Shown here piece after piece: positions 39,965 to 49,588 of a DNA stretch of 64,000 bases. The DNA lies in assembly GCA_902596925.1 (NCBI GenBank), contig CACJVT010000006.1:28631-92630 (forward strand). The letters run 5' to 3'. The translations under genes and the position numbers were made by a program. Source of the DNA: an uncultured Pelagibacteraceae bacterium (GTDB lineage Bacteria; Pseudomonadota; Alphaproteobacteria; Pelagibacterales; Pelagibacteraceae). A model generated the notes under the pieces. The model saw only the letters and a list, made by a program, of their open reading frames with translations, did not search any database and was not told where the DNA came from. How positions within the stretch are numbered: the first letter of the stretch is position 1; each line of letters starts with the position of its first letter.

Positions 39965-41371
39965 ATGTTCAAATTACAGATCAAATATTTAAGTTTTTTT
40001 TTTGGTATTGTTTCAATACTTTCTTTTTTTAATATCCTTTACTCTTACTATTTTAATTTATATTTAAATCTAGATACTTATTATTATACCTTAGTCACAT
40101 CATTCATTTTATTTATAGTTTTATTTAGATTTGGAAAGTATGATTTAAAATCAAACATTTTTCAGAGAATATTAACGATTTTTTTAGGTTATCTATTAAT
40201 ACCTTTAGTTTTATCAATTCCATTTTATTTTAGTATTTACAATTTAACTTTTTCTAATTCTTTTTTTGAAGCAATATCAGGATTTACATCTACTGGTTTT
40301 ACAGTTTTCGATAATATAAAGTTAGTTGATCAAAGTCTCATTATCTGGAGATCTTCCACTCAATGGATAGGTGGTCTTTATTTTTTATTTTCTATAATTT
40401 ATCTGATAGATATTTATGATGATAGTTTTAAGAAAACTTTAACAAATTTTATATCTTTCAATAGTTCAGAAATTTTAAAACAAGCACTTAAAATTTTCAT
40501 TTTGTATTCATCATTGACAATATTTATATTTATAATTTTAAATATTTTTTCATTAAGAACTTTTGACTCATTAAACTTGGCTTTTACAATAATTTCATCA
40601 GGTGGATTCTTACCAGTCAATGAGCTATCAATGATAATCAAAGAAAATGTTCAAATAATTATATTTTCATTGTTGATGCTATTTTCTTTTTTTAGTCTTT
40701 TTTTCTCTTATAATTTAATATTTTTAAGAAAAAAAAATTTTAATTTTTTTTATGAAGATCTACATTTATTTGTTTACTTATTAGTCGTTGTAACTATTTT
40801 TTTTCTTTTTTTTAGTTTTAATTACGATTTTTTAGTAAATCTTTTTGCAATAGTTAGCAGTATGACTAATATTGGTTTTTCTCTTAGTTCAGGTCAAGAA
40901 AATTTAAACTTCATATATTTGATCTTAGTAATAATAGGTGGATCTTTTTTTTCAACAAGCTCTGGTTTAAGATTTATAAAGATTTATTCGCTTTTTAAGT
41001 TCTCTTTAAACCAAATTTTGTCTTTTAGTAGACCAAAAAATGTGTTTATGAATAGATTAATTTTTACAAAAATTAATTTTAATCTTGACGAGATAAATAA
41101 ATATTTTTTAACAATAATAATCTTCATTTTATCTTTGTTTATATTAACTTCATTGTTAAGTTTAAGTGGAATAACATTTGTAAATTCATTTAAATTGTCG
41201 ATTTTAACTTTGATGAATACTGTTAATTCCTCAATCTATGGTTTAGAAGAATTTGATTTTAACAACCTTCAATTATTTAGTAAATATTGTCTTATTTTCT
41301 TTATGATTGTAGGCAGGATTGAGTTATTAACAATTTTACTTTTAATAAAAAAATTCCTTTTTAAAAATTAA
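39965..41371 (+). CDS. trkH: Potassium transporter TrkH
   Basis: 468 residues, polytopic. Four M1-P-M2 units are recognizable: P1 SGFTSTGFTV (about 104-113), P2 ISSGGFLPV (about 211-219), P3 SSMTNIGFSLSSG, and P4 NTVNSSIYGLE (about 419-429). K+ channel/transporter partner of TrkA. The first three pore loops keep the filter glycine; in the fourth the usual N-x-G-P-G is replaced, so the filter may be altered. Extremely Phe-rich. hfq and hflX, often next in this cluster, are not present. Confidence 0.92.
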   Translation: MFKLQIKYLSFFFGIVSILSFFNILYSYYFNLYLNLDTYYYTLVTSFILFIVLFRFGKYDLKSNIFQRILTIFLGYLLIPLVLSIPFYFSIYNLTFSNSFFEAISGFTSTGFTVFDNIKLVDQSLIIWRSSTQWIGGLYFLFSIIYLIDIYDDSFKKTLTNFISFNSSEILKQALKIFILYSSLTIFIFIILNIFSLRTFDSLNLAFTIISSGGFLPVNELSMIIKENVQIIIFSLLMLFSFFSLFFSYNLIFLRKKNFNFFYEDLHLFVYLLVVVTIFFLFFSFNYDFLVNLFAIVSSMTNIGFSLSSGQENLNFIYLILVIIGGSFFSTSSGLRFIKIYSLFKFSLNQILSFSRPKNVFMNRLIFTKINFNLDEINKYFLTIIIFILSLFILTSLLSLSGITFVNSFKLSILTLMNTVNSSIYGLEEFDFNNLQLFSKYCLIFFMIVGRIELLTILLLIKKFLFKN

Positions 41372-41403
41372 TTTATTATTGTATATGTAAGATTAATTTT
41401 GAT

Positions 41404-41480
41404 GCGCCCTTAGCTCAGCTGGATAGAGCATCGGTTTTCTAAACCGAGGGTCGTAGGTTCGAATCCTTCAGGGCGCGCCA
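41404..41480 (+). tRNA. tRNA-Arg (TCT)
   Basis: A full cloverleaf folds: acceptor GCGCCCT/AGGGCGC, D stem GCTC/GAGC, anticodon stem TCGGT/ACCGA with loop TTTCTAA (anticodon TCT), T arm GTAGG-TTCGAAT-CCTTC with one T-T mismatch, and encoded CCA. It reads AGA, the dominant Arg codon in this AT-rich genome. Lies between trkH and aapJ. Confidence 0.96.
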
Positions 41481-41554
41481 GACATCAATTTTATCAGTAA
41501 TTTTAATATAATTATTATCTTGACTAGAATTTCACTGGGTCCAAAATCCCAATA

Positions 41555-41577
41555 AATACCTCTTGAAGAGTATTTTT
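41555..41577 (+). terminator. Terminator-like hairpin after tRNA-Arg
   Basis: AATAC-(C)-TCT / AGA-GTATT forms an 8-bp stem with one bulged C and a 3-base loop, followed by five T's (last pairing T included). It lies 75 bases after the tRNA and before aapJ. Could end the tRNA transcript or act in the aapJ leader. Confidence 0.4.
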
Positions 41578-41598
41578 GAACATGCTTAAATTATGAAT

Positions 41599-41618
41599 AT
41601 TCAAAAGTAATTTTGAAT
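41599..41618. promoter_or_regulatory. Perfect 8-bp inverted repeat with GTAA loop in aapJ upstream region
   Basis: ATTCAAAA-GTAA-TTTTGAAT, 37 bases before the aapJ start. As RNA it would be a hairpin with a GUAA (GNRA) tetraloop; as DNA a palindromic operator. No T-tract follows, so it is not a terminator. Confidence 0.5.
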
Positions 41619-41654
41619 TATTTGTTAACAAATAAATAAACAATAGGAAGAAAT

Positions 41655-42695
41655 ATGTTTAAATACTTAAAACAATTAACTTCTTTAGTTGCTATGGTAG
41701 CTGTGTTGTTCACTTTTACAACAGAGTCTATGGCTGCTAAAAAATCTAAAACACTTAAAAACACTCAAAAGAAGGGTTTTGTAAGATGTGGAGTATCTCA
41801 AGGTCTTCCAGGATTTTCTAACGCTGATGCTGCAGGAAATTGGACTGGTATTGACGTTGATGTATGTAGAGCAGTAGCTGCTGCAGTATTAGGTGATGCA
41901 AACAAAGTTAAGTTTACACCACTAAGTGCTAAAGAAAGATTTACAGCTCTAACTTCTGGTGAGATTGATATCTTATCAAGAAACACAACTTGGACTCTTT
42001 CTAGAGATGCTGATATCGGACTTACATTCGTTGGAGTAAACTTTTACGATGGCCAAGGTTTTATGGTTAGAAAAAGTTCTGGTATTACTTCAACAAGCCA
42101 ATTCAAAGATGGTATCTCAGCTTGTACTAACATTGGTACAACGACTGAGTTAAATATGAGAGACTTCTTTAATTCTAAAGGGATCAAATATGAACCAGTT
42201 GCTTTTGAAAAAGCTGATGAAGTTGTAGCTGCCTATGATGCAGGTAGATGTGATACTTACACTACTGATAAATCTGGACTTGCTGCACAGAGAACAAAAA
42301 TGTCTAATCCAGATGAACACATTGTGTTACCTGAAACTGTTTCAAAGGAGCCATTAGGTCCTGTTGTAAGACAAGGTGATTCTGTGTGGGAAGATATCGT
42401 AAGATGGTCATTAAATACTATGATCGAAGCAGAGGAATACGGTATTACATCAGCAAATGCAGATATGATGAAAACTTCTGATAACCCAGCTATCAAAAGA
42501 TTAGTTGGAGCAGAAGGTGAATTAGGTGCTGCTTTTGGTCTAGATAACGACTGGAGTCTAAGAATTATTAAGCAAGTTGGTAATTATGGTGAAAGCTATA
42601 AAAGAAATATAGCTGACACTGGAATTTTACCTGATAGAGGTCCAAATGAATTATGGACTAAGGGTGGAATTCTTTACGTACCACCTGCAAGATAA
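41655..42695 (+). CDS. aapJ: General L-amino acid ABC transporter, periplasmic binding protein
   Basis: 346 residues. Signal peptide with cleavage near SMAAKK (about 25-28); SBP family 3 features include GFVRCGVSQGLPGFSNADAAGNWTGIDVDVCRAVAAAVLGD (start about 41), LTSGEIDILSRNTTWTLSRD and CDTYTTDKSGL. AapJ/BztA proteins bind a broad set of L-amino acids. Codon use is visibly less A/T-extreme than its neighbours, consistent with high expression. Good ribosome site (AGGAAG). A strong terminator separates it from the permease genes. Confidence 0.97.
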   Translation: MFKYLKQLTSLVAMVAVLFTFTTESMAAKKSKTLKNTQKKGFVRCGVSQGLPGFSNADAAGNWTGIDVDVCRAVAAAVLGDANKVKFTPLSAKERFTALTSGEIDILSRNTTWTLSRDADIGLTFVGVNFYDGQGFMVRKSSGITSTSQFKDGISACTNIGTTTELNMRDFFNSKGIKYEPVAFEKADEVVAAYDAGRCDTYTTDKSGLAAQRTKMSNPDEHIVLPETVSKEPLGPVVRQGDSVWEDIVRWSLNTMIEAEEYGITSANADMMKTSDNPAIKRLVGAEGELGAAFGLDNDWSLRIIKQVGNYGESYKRNIADTGILPDRGPNELWTKGGILYVPPAR

Positions 42696-42713
42696 TTGCA
42701 TATTTAAATGATT

Positions 42714-42746
42714 AAAAAGGGCTAGATTTTTCTAGCCCTTTTTTTT
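42714..42746 (+). terminator. Intrinsic terminator between aapJ and aapQ
   Basis: GGGCTAGA-TTTT-TCTAGCCC, a perfect 8-bp G/C-containing stem with a 4-base loop, followed by 8 T's and preceded by 5 A's. It ends 25 bases before the aapQ start. Partial termination here would give more aapJ than aapQMP mRNA. Confidence 0.88.
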
Positions 42747-42770
42747 ATAAGCTTCTATATTATTTCCATC

Positions 42771-43922
42771 GTGAATTTTAAACTTAAAGATATCGTTCCA
42801 CAATTAATTACAGTTACTGCTGTTGTATTAGTATTTGGTTTTTTTACCTACAACGCTCAGATTAATATGGAAAATAGAGGTATTGATTTTGGTTATGGGT
42901 TTTTATCACAAGAATCTTCTTTCGATGTACAATTTTCATTAATAGAGTACGATGGCTCACATTCATATTTTAGAGCTTATTTAGTCGGGCTATTAAATAC
43001 AATTCTAGTTTCAGTTATTGGGATTATAATTGCTACTATTCTTGGTGTAATAGTTGGTGTAGCAAGGTTATCTCCTAATTACCTAATAAATAAATTCGCA
43101 GCTTTTTATGTTGAATTTTTTAGAAATATTCCATTACTGCTTCAAATATTTTTTTGGTATTTTGCTGCGTTAAGAGCTTTACCGCTTCCACAAGATGCAG
43201 AGGCAATTTTTGGTGTTTTTTTCTTAACTATTAAAGGTTTATATGTTCCAGCTTTTATTTGGCAAAATTTTAGTGTTTTCTTTTATTCAATTATTGCAGC
43301 AATAATTGCAATAATTGTTATTCGAATTCATGCTAAGAGGGTACAAGAAAATCAAGGAAAACAAATACCAGTATTTTTAATATCAATTGGATTAATATTT
43401 ATTTTACCTCTTTTAAGTTTTTTGATTGGTGGAGTAGGTATTTCATTTGAAGTCCCTGTTTTAAAACAGTTAGCTACAACTTCTTTCATATATGAAGGAG
43501 GTGTAAGTTTACCTCCAGAATTGATAGCCCTTACTTTATCTTTATCTCTTTACACAGCTACTTTTATTGCAGAATGTGTAAGAGCAGGAATTCAAGGTGT
43601 AGGTAAAGGACAAAAAGAGGCTGCTGCATCTATAGGATTAACTCCAAATCAGGTGCTTAAACTTGTAATTATGCCTCAAGCTTTAAGAATAATAATTCCA
43701 CCAACAACAAACCAATATTTAAATTTAACAAAAAACTCTTCATTAGCAGCAGCTATTGCTTATCCAGATTTGGTTTTAGTGTTTGCAGGGACTGCATTAA
43801 TGCAAACCGGCAAAGCTATTGAAATAGTTTCAATAACTATGTTTACCTATTTAACCTTAAGTATTTCAATTTCACTTTTAATGAATTGGTATAACAAAAA
43901 AATTGCAATACAGGAAAAATGA
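42771..43922 (+). CDS. aapQ: General L-amino acid ABC transporter, permease AapQ
   Basis: 383 residues with about eight membrane helices. FRNIPLLLQIFFWYFAALRALPLP (start about 116) and the EAA loop AAASIGLTPNQVLKLVIMPQALRIIIPP (start about 283) identify the HisMQ-type permease AapQ/BztB. Starts with GTG 24 bases after the terminator; no ATG fits. Overlaps aapM by four bases. Confidence 0.95.
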   Translation: MNFKLKDIVPQLITVTAVVLVFGFFTYNAQINMENRGIDFGYGFLSQESSFDVQFSLIEYDGSHSYFRAYLVGLLNTILVSVIGIIIATILGVIVGVARLSPNYLINKFAAFYVEFFRNIPLLLQIFFWYFAALRALPLPQDAEAIFGVFFLTIKGLYVPAFIWQNFSVFFYSIIAAIIAIIVIRIHAKRVQENQGKQIPVFLISIGLIFILPLLSFLIGGVGISFEVPVLKQLATTSFIYEGGVSLPPELIALTLSLSLYTATFIAECVRAGIQGVGKGQKEAAASIGLTPNQVLKLVIMPQALRIIIPPTTNQYLNLTKNSSLAAAIAYPDLVLVFAGTALMQTGKAIEIVSITMFTYLTLSISISLLMNWYNKKIAIQEK

Positions 43923-45364
43923 TGTCAAAAATAAATTTTCTAAGACCTGATAAAAATAATTTAAATACTTTCTTATATTTAGGTTCTTTTTTATTTTTAA
44001 TTAGTGTATTGGATGTTTTTTTAAATTCATTTTTTAGCTTAAATTTAACTGGTTTTTTACCTGGTTTTTTAAGTTTTTTATTTCCATTAATACTAGGTTT
44101 TATTGGACTTTATTTTATAAGGATAGAATTTAGCGGAATAAAACAATTAGATCTTTTAAATAAACATATAAATACCAACAACTTTAATGCAGTTCTGTCA
44201 TTACTAATTATATTTGTTATTATCAAATCTCTTCCACCTATTCTTAGTTGGTTTGTAATAGATGCTAGTTTCGCCGGTGATACCAAAGATGTTTGCACTG
44301 GTTCAGGAGCTTGTTGGACATACATTAAAGTTTGGATGAGAAGATTTATGTACGGGATGTACCCAAATGCTGAGCAATGGAGAATAAATTTATCATTTAT
44401 AGCCTTAGTATTAATGGGTTCGGTTGGTTATTTTGCAACTGACAGATTTAAGAAATATTTAACACTTTACTATGTTGTTATTTATCCTCTGATTGCATTC
44501 TTATTTATCTTTTTCTTTATATCTGGTGGTCCAGTATTTTTTGATTTTTCATATGGAATTATTGCAGCTATTTTATCTATTATTTTAGGGTTTTTTATAC
44601 CTGCAAAATATAAATTCTATTATTTTTTAATTGTACCTTTAGCTCTTTATATAACTTTAAAGTATTTTATATTTTTTGAGGAATACATTGAGTTAGGTAA
44701 ATTAGATGGTTTAAATTGGGTTGAAACTGGAGCATGGGGAGGATTGTCTTTAACCTTTATAATATCTTTTTTCTGCTTAATTTTCTGTTTTCCAATAGGA
44801 ATGGCTTTTGCTTTAGGTAGAAGATCAAATTTTCCTCTAATTAGATATATCTCAGTTGGTTTTATTGAATTTTGGAGAGGTGTGCCTTTAATAACTGTTC
44901 TGTTTATGTCAGCAGTAATGTTTCCGATGTTTTTACCAGAGGATTTCTTCATTGATAAATTAGTAAGAGCAATTATTGCAATTTCATTATTTGAAGCTGC
45001 TTATGTAGCAGAAGTTATACGTGGTGGTTTACAAGCTTTGCCAAGAGGTCAATACGAGGCAGCAAAATCTTTAGGTATGGGATATTGGAAAATGCATATA
45101 TTCGTAATTCTTCCCCAAGCACTAAAACTAGTAATTCCAGGAATTGCAAATACTTTTTTAGCTTTGGTTAAAGATACACCTTTAATATTTGTAGTAGGTC
45201 TACTAGAAATAGTTGGAATGTTAAATCTAGCAAAAACTAATCCAAAATGGTTAGGTTTTGCAATGGAAGGTTATGTTTTTGCAGCAATAATTTTCTGGAT
45301 TATTTGTTATGCAATGAGTAAATATAGTTATAATTTAGAACAAAAATACAAAACAGATAGATAA
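43919..45364 (+). CDS. aapM: General L-amino acid ABC transporter, permease AapM (N-terminally extended)
   Basis: 481 residues. The typical AapM block LPPILSWFVIDASF...GACWTYIKVWMRRFMYGMYP begins near residue 105, and the EAA loop EAAKSLGMGYWKMHIFVILPQALKLVIPG lies around 379-407. About 80 extra N-terminal residues with two or three hydrophobic segments precede the usual start of the family. Partner of AapQ; together they form the membrane channel. Two adjacent ATGs overlap the aapQ stop. Confidence 0.94.
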   Translation: MMSKINFLRPDKNNLNTFLYLGSFLFLISVLDVFLNSFFSLNLTGFLPGFLSFLFPLILGFIGLYFIRIEFSGIKQLDLLNKHINTNNFNAVLSLLIIFVIIKSLPPILSWFVIDASFAGDTKDVCTGSGACWTYIKVWMRRFMYGMYPNAEQWRINLSFIALVLMGSVGYFATDRFKKYLTLYYVVIYPLIAFLFIFFFISGGPVFFDFSYGIIAAILSIILGFFIPAKYKFYYFLIVPLALYITLKYFIFFEEYIELGKLDGLNWVETGAWGGLSLTFIISFFCLIFCFPIGMAFALGRRSNFPLIRYISVGFIEFWRGVPLITVLFMSAVMFPMFLPEDFFIDKLVRAIIAISLFEAAYVAEVIRGGLQALPRGQYEAAKSLGMGYWKMHIFVILPQALKLVIPGIANTFLALVKDTPLIFVVGLLEIVGMLNLAKTNPKWLGFAMEGYVFAAIIFWIICYAMSKYSYNLEQKYKTDR

Positions 45365-45370
45365 AAATTT

Positions 45371-46105
45371 ATGTCAGACAGCATTATCCAAATTAATAAC
45401 ATGAACAAATGGTTTGGTGACTTTCAAGTTTTAAAAAAGATTAATTTAGAGGTTAAACCAAAAGAAAAAATTGTAGTATGTGGACCATCTGGGTCAGGAA
45501 AATCAACTTTGATTAGATGCATCAATAGATTAGAAGAACATCAAGAGGGAAATATTATTGTTGATGGAACTGAATTAACAGAGGATACAAAAAATATTGA
45601 GCAAATAAGAGCTGAAGTTGGTATGGTATTCCAACAATTTAATTTATTTCCTCATTTATCAATTCTAGATAATTGTACATTAGCTCCTATTTGGGTAAAA
45701 AAAATGCCAAAGAAAGAAGCAGAAGAATTAGCATTAAAACATTTAGAAAGAGTACAAATTCTTGATCAAGCACAAAAATATCCAGGCCAATTATCTGGAG
45801 GACAACAACAAAGAGCTGCAATAGCGAGAGCTTTATGTATGGAGCCAAAAATAATGCTTTTTGATGAACCTACATCTGCTTTAGACCCAGAAATGATTAA
45901 AGAAGTGCTTGATGTAATGGTAAATCTTGCAAAACAAGGTATGACTATGATTGTTGTGACACATGAAATGGGTTTTGCTAAAGAAGTAGCTGATCAAATG
46001 ATATTCATGGATGAGGGAATGATAGTAGAAAAAGCGGATACTAAGGAATTTTTTGCTAATCCTAAGAGCGATAGGACTAAACTTTTTCTGAGCCAGATAC
46101 TATAG
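45371..46105 (+). CDS. aapP: General L-amino acid ABC transporter, ATPase AapP
   Basis: 244 residues. Walker [11 protein letters not shown] (about 37-46), Q-loop [13 protein letters not shown], signature LSGGQQQR (about 142-149), Walker [16 protein letters not shown] (about 163-177), His switch VVTHEMGFA. Polar amino-acid transporter ATPase energizing AapQM. Six bases after aapM. Confidence 0.97.
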   Translation: MSDSIIQINNMNKWFGDFQVLKKINLEVKPKEKIVVCGPSGSGKSTLIRCINRLEEHQEGNIIVDGTELTEDTKNIEQIRAEVGMVFQQFNLFPHLSILDNCTLAPIWVKKMPKKEAEELALKHLERVQILDQAQKYPGQLSGGQQQRAAIARALCMEPKIMLFDEPTSALDPEMIKEVLDVMVNLAKQGMTMIVVTHEMGFAKEVADQMIFMDEGMIVEKADTKEFFANPKSDRTKLFLSQIL

Positions 46106-46162
46106 ATACCAGTAATTTCAAGGAATTTTTCTCAAATTATACCCCAAGAATTGCTTGACATA

Positions 46163-46190
46163 TTTTTGGAATACCAGGATTTTCCAAAAA
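46163..46190. promoter_or_regulatory. 9-bp inverted repeat upstream of the Xre regulator
   Basis: TTTTTGGAA-TACCAGGATT-TTCCAAAAA, immediately after a TTGACA hexamer (46155-46160). No T-tract follows on either strand. The place and form suit an operator between aapP and the regulator gene, possibly autoregulatory. Confidence 0.45.
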
Positions 46191-46268
46191 AATAAAAAAA
46201 TAATATTGTTGCAGTAAAGAATAAAAACTTGTTCAATCTGTTTTTAATAAAAATTAAGAGGGGTCTTA

Positions 46269-46637
46269 ATGGAAGATAATTTTAATAAGCACTTAGGCAA
46301 TAAGCTTAAGCTTAGAAGGTTAGCTTTAGGTTTAACACAAACAAAAGTAGCAAAAGCAATAAACGTCACATTTCAACAAATACAAAAATATGAAAAAGGT
46401 ACTAACGGAGTTAGTTCAATAAGATTATTACAGTTATCAAATTATCTTAAAGTTCCAATAAACTATTTCTTTGAAGATTTTCCAGAATACTTAGTTAATT
46501 TAGAAAAATCTCAAGAGGGACATATGAATGTGAATTATAATTTTTTAGTTAAATTATATTCTGAACTTAACGCTGATCAAAAATTGAAATTTAATAAATC
46601 ATTACAAGTTTCAAATAATATATCAAAAGTTGGGTAA
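46269..46637 (+). CDS. Xre-family transcriptional regulator
   Basis: 122 residues. N-terminal HTH_3: LGNKLKLRRLALGLTQTKVAKAINVTFQQIQKYEKGTNGVSSIRLLQLSNYLKVPINYFF (about 9-68), typical of the alphaproteobacterial Xre proteins with the QQIQKYEKG recognition region. The short C-terminal part has no recognizable ligand domain. Ribosome site GAGGGG. Alone between aapP and the tRNA pair; the inverted repeat about 100 bases upstream could be its own operator. Target unknown. Confidence 0.92.
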   Translation: MEDNFNKHLGNKLKLRRLALGLTQTKVAKAINVTFQQIQKYEKGTNGVSSIRLLQLSNYLKVPINYFFEDFPEYLVNLEKSQEGHMNVNYNFLVKLYSELNADQKLKFNKSLQVSNNISKVG

Positions 46638-46642
46638 AATTT

Positions 46643-46717
46643 GGCTCCTCGGGCAGGACTCGAACCTGCGACCAATTGATTAACAGTCAACTGCTCTACC
46701 AACTGAGCTACCGAGGA
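46643..46717 (-). tRNA. tRNA-Asn (GTT)
   Basis: Minus-strand cloverleaf: acceptor TCCTCGG/CCGAGGA, D stem GCTC/GAGC, anticodon loop CTGTTAA (GTT), T arm GCAGG-TTCGAGT-CCTGC, encoded CCA. Its 3' end faces the end of the Xre gene, 5 bases away. Confidence 0.96.
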
Positions 46718-46766
46718 ATGTAAAAAGCAAACTTACTTTTTTTTCTAGCTAAAACAAGATTTTTTT

Positions 46767-46840
46767 TGGAGGCAACGCCCGGAATCGAACCGGGATACAA
46801 GGATTTGCAATCCTCTGCGTAACCATTCCGCCACGTTGCC
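46767..46840 (-). tRNA. tRNA-Cys (GCA)
   Basis: Minus-strand cloverleaf: acceptor GGCAACG/CGTTGCC, anticodon loop TTGCAAA (GCA), T arm CCCGG-TTCGATT-CCGGG, encoded CCA. Lies 49 bases upstream of tRNA-Asn on the same strand, so both may be one transcript. Confidence 0.96.
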
Positions 46841-46963
46841 TTATGTTTTAGATGATAGCTACATCAGTTTTATATAAAATTTTTAGGATTAGTCTATCAA
46901 ATAACGTTTTAATTTGATTATTGTTAATTTAGATTAATAAATTATAAACTAACTATATCCAAG

Positions 46964-49588
46964 ATGAGTGATAAATATATACATTCCAATGTAGAAGATA
47001 AGATTTATTCATATTGGGAAAAAAACAAATTATTTAAACCTCAAAAAAACTCTAAAAAATTTTCAGTTGTAATTCCACCACCCAATGTAACAGGAAGTTT
47101 ACATATGGGACACGCTTTAAATAATTCAATTCAAGACATGCTGGTTCGATATTATCGAATGAATAATTATGAAACCTTATGGCAACCAGGTACAGATCAT
47201 GCCGGTATTGCTACCCAAGCACTTGTTGAGAGAAAACTTGAAAATGAAAATCTGGATAAAAATACTCTTGGACGAGAAAAATTCATCGAAAAGGTTTGGG
47301 ATTGGAAAAATCAATACGGAGATATAATTATCAATCAATTAAAAAAACTTGGCTGTTCATGTGATTGGTCCAGAAACGCATTCACCATGGATGAAAACTT
47401 ATCAAAATCTGTAATTAAAGTTTTTGTCGAGTTGCATAAAAAGAAATTGATCTATAAAGCAGAAAAATTAGTAAATTGGGATACAGTTTTAAAAACTGCG
47501 ATTTCGGATTTAGAGGTAGATCAAAGAGAAATGAACTCTAAAATTTACTACATTAGGTACCCAATAGATAAATCATCAGAATTTATCACTATAGCCACAA
47601 CCAGGCCTGAAACTATGCTTGGGGATACAGCGATTGCAGTTAATCCAAAAGATAAAAGATACAAAAGTTTTGTCGGTAAAACAGTTACGATACCTATTGT
47701 AGGTAGAAAAATTAAAATAATAAAAGACAATTATGCAGACCCAGAACAGGGAACAGGAGCATTAAAAATTACCCCAGCTCATGATTTTAATGATTATGAT
47801 GTAGGACAAAGAAATAAACTCGAAATAATAAATGTTTTTACTGAGGAAGGTAAAATAAATGAAAACGCACCGAAAGATTATGTAGGCTTAGATAGATTTG
47901 ATGCACGAAAAAAAATATTAAATGAACTTAAAGAAAAAGATTATTTTGTTAAAGAGGAAAATATAAAAAATAAAGTTCCTTATGGAGATAGATCCAACTC
48001 TGTTATCGAACCTTTTTTAACTGAACAATGGTTTGTTGATGCAAAAAAATTAGCTATCAAAGCAAAAAAAATTGTTAAAACAAAAAAAACAAATTTTTTT
48101 CCAAATAACTGGTCTAAAACTTATTTTCAATGGATGAATAATATTGAGCCTTGGTGTGTTTCTAGACAGTTGTGGTGGGGTCATCAAATCCCAGCGTGGT
48201 ATGGACCCGACAATAAAATATTTGTTGCTTTAAATGAAAAAGAAGCAAGCAAGCAAGCTAAGAAATATTATAAAAAAGATGTAAAATTAGCAAGAGATCC
48301 TGACGTATTAGATACTTGGTTTTCTTCCGGTTTATGGCCGTTTGCAACTTTAGGATGGCCAGATAAAAAAGATTTCGTAAAGAAATTTTATCCAACCACA
48401 GTTTTAGTAACTGGCTTTGATATCATTTTTTTCTGGGTTGCAAGAATGATTATGTTTGGAATGGAATTTCTTAATAAAGAACCTTTTAAAGACATCTATG
48501 TTCACGCTTTAGTAAGAGATGAAAAAGGACAAAAAATGTCTAAATCTAAAGGCAATGTAATTGATCCATTAGACTTAATTAAAAAATATAGTGCAGATGC
48601 ATTACGATTTACTTTACTTTCAATGGCTTCACCTGGAACTGATGTAAAACTTTCAGAGGATAGAGTTAAAGGTTATAGAAATTTTTTAAATAAATTGTGG
48701 AATGCAAATAATTTTTTAATCACAAACAATTGTGATTTTAATAAGACTGATAAAGCTCCTAAAACTAGCTTAAATATCAATAAATGGATTTATTCTGAAT
48801 TGATCGAAATAAAAGATAAAATTCAAAAGAATATTAAAGACTATCGATTTGATGAGGCAGCCAAAAATGCTTATCAATTTGCTTGGCATTCATATTGTGA
48901 CTGGTATATCGAACTTTCAAAAACAATCCTTTATTCAGATGATGAAAAATCAAAAAAAGAGGTAAAAGAGGTATCAGCTTATGTTTTTAAACAAATACTT
49001 ATTATGCTTCATCCATTTATCCCGTTTGTTACTGAAGAAATATGGTTAAAAAATAAGTTTGATAAATCTAATAAGAATTTCCTAATGTATAAAAACTGGC
49101 CATCAGGAAAAGTCAAAAAAGATAAATCCCAAAGGGATGTAGAGAAAATCATCAATATCATCTCAGAACTAAGATCGTTTAAAAATGAATTAAATGTCAG
49201 TCCAGGTTCTTTTGTAGATCTTTCTATGAATAAGATAGCTAAAAAAAATCGATCTTTGATGGATAATAATGAAATAATCTTAAAAAAACTTGGTCGTATC
49301 AATAATTTTTTTGAAAAAGATCAAGATAGACCTTCTGCAACTCTTGTAATTTCAGGTGATATATTCAAGATTTATTTTGATGAAAATGTCGATTTAAATT
49401 TAATCAAAGAAAATTTACTAAAAAGACAAACAAAATACCAAGATGAATTAGATAAGATTTCACAACGATTATCAAATAAAGGATTTGTCGATAAAGCACC
49501 AAAAAATATTGTTGAACAAGAAAAAACTAACTATAGTAACTTAAAAAATGATATCAAAAAAATATCTTTAACAATTGAAAGTTTATAA
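46964..49588 (+). CDS. valS: Valyl-tRNA synthetase
   Basis: 874 residues, class [17 protein letters not shown] (about 38-53) with HMGH, editing domain [20 protein letters not shown] (start about 207), [24 protein letters not shown] and the second signature [13 protein letters not shown] (start about 523). A C-terminal coiled-coil region is present. Slightly shorter than E. coli ValS (951). Stop overlaps the ilvD start (TAATG); pairing with ilvD links valine synthesis and valine charging. Confidence 0.98.
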   Translation: MSDKYIHSNVEDKIYSYWEKNKLFKPQKNSKKFSVVIPPPNVTGSLHMGHALNNSIQDMLVRYYRMNNYETLWQPGTDHAGIATQALVERKLENENLDKNTLGREKFIEKVWDWKNQYGDIIINQLKKLGCSCDWSRNAFTMDENLSKSVIKVFVELHKKKLIYKAEKLVNWDTVLKTAISDLEVDQREMNSKIYYIRYPIDKSSEFITIATTRPETMLGDTAIAVNPKDKRYKSFVGKTVTIPIVGRKIKIIKDNYADPEQGTGALKITPAHDFNDYDVGQRNKLEIINVFTEEGKINENAPKDYVGLDRFDARKKILNELKEKDYFVKEENIKNKVPYGDRSNSVIEPFLTEQWFVDAKKLAIKAKKIVKTKKTNFFPNNWSKTYFQWMNNIEPWCVSRQLWWGHQIPAWYGPDNKIFVALNEKEASKQAKKYYKKDVKLARDPDVLDTWFSSGLWPFATLGWPDKKDFVKKFYPTTVLVTGFDIIFFWVARMIMFGMEFLNKEPFKDIYVHALVRDEKGQKMSKSKGNVIDPLDLIKKYSADALRFTLLSMASPGTDVKLSEDRVKGYRNFLNKLWNANNFLITNNCDFNKTDKAPKTSLNINKWIYSELIEIKDKIQKNIKDYRFDEAAKNAYQFAWHSYCDWYIELSKTILYSDDEKSKKEVKEVSAYVFKQILIMLHPFIPFVTEEIWLKNKFDKSNKNFLMYKNWPSGKVKKDKSQRDVEKIINIISELRSFKNELNVSPGSFVDLSMNKIAKKNRSLMDNNEIILKKLGRINNFFEKDQDRPSATLVISGDIFKIYFDENVDLNLIKENLLKRQTKYQDELDKISQRLSNKGFVDKAPKNIVEQEKTNYSNLKNDIKKISLTIESL

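Noticed and set aside
41404-41654. tRNA-Arg as an integration site (attB).
   Set aside because: The tRNA is intact, no duplicated 3' end of the tRNA is seen downstream, and the following genes are core aap genes.
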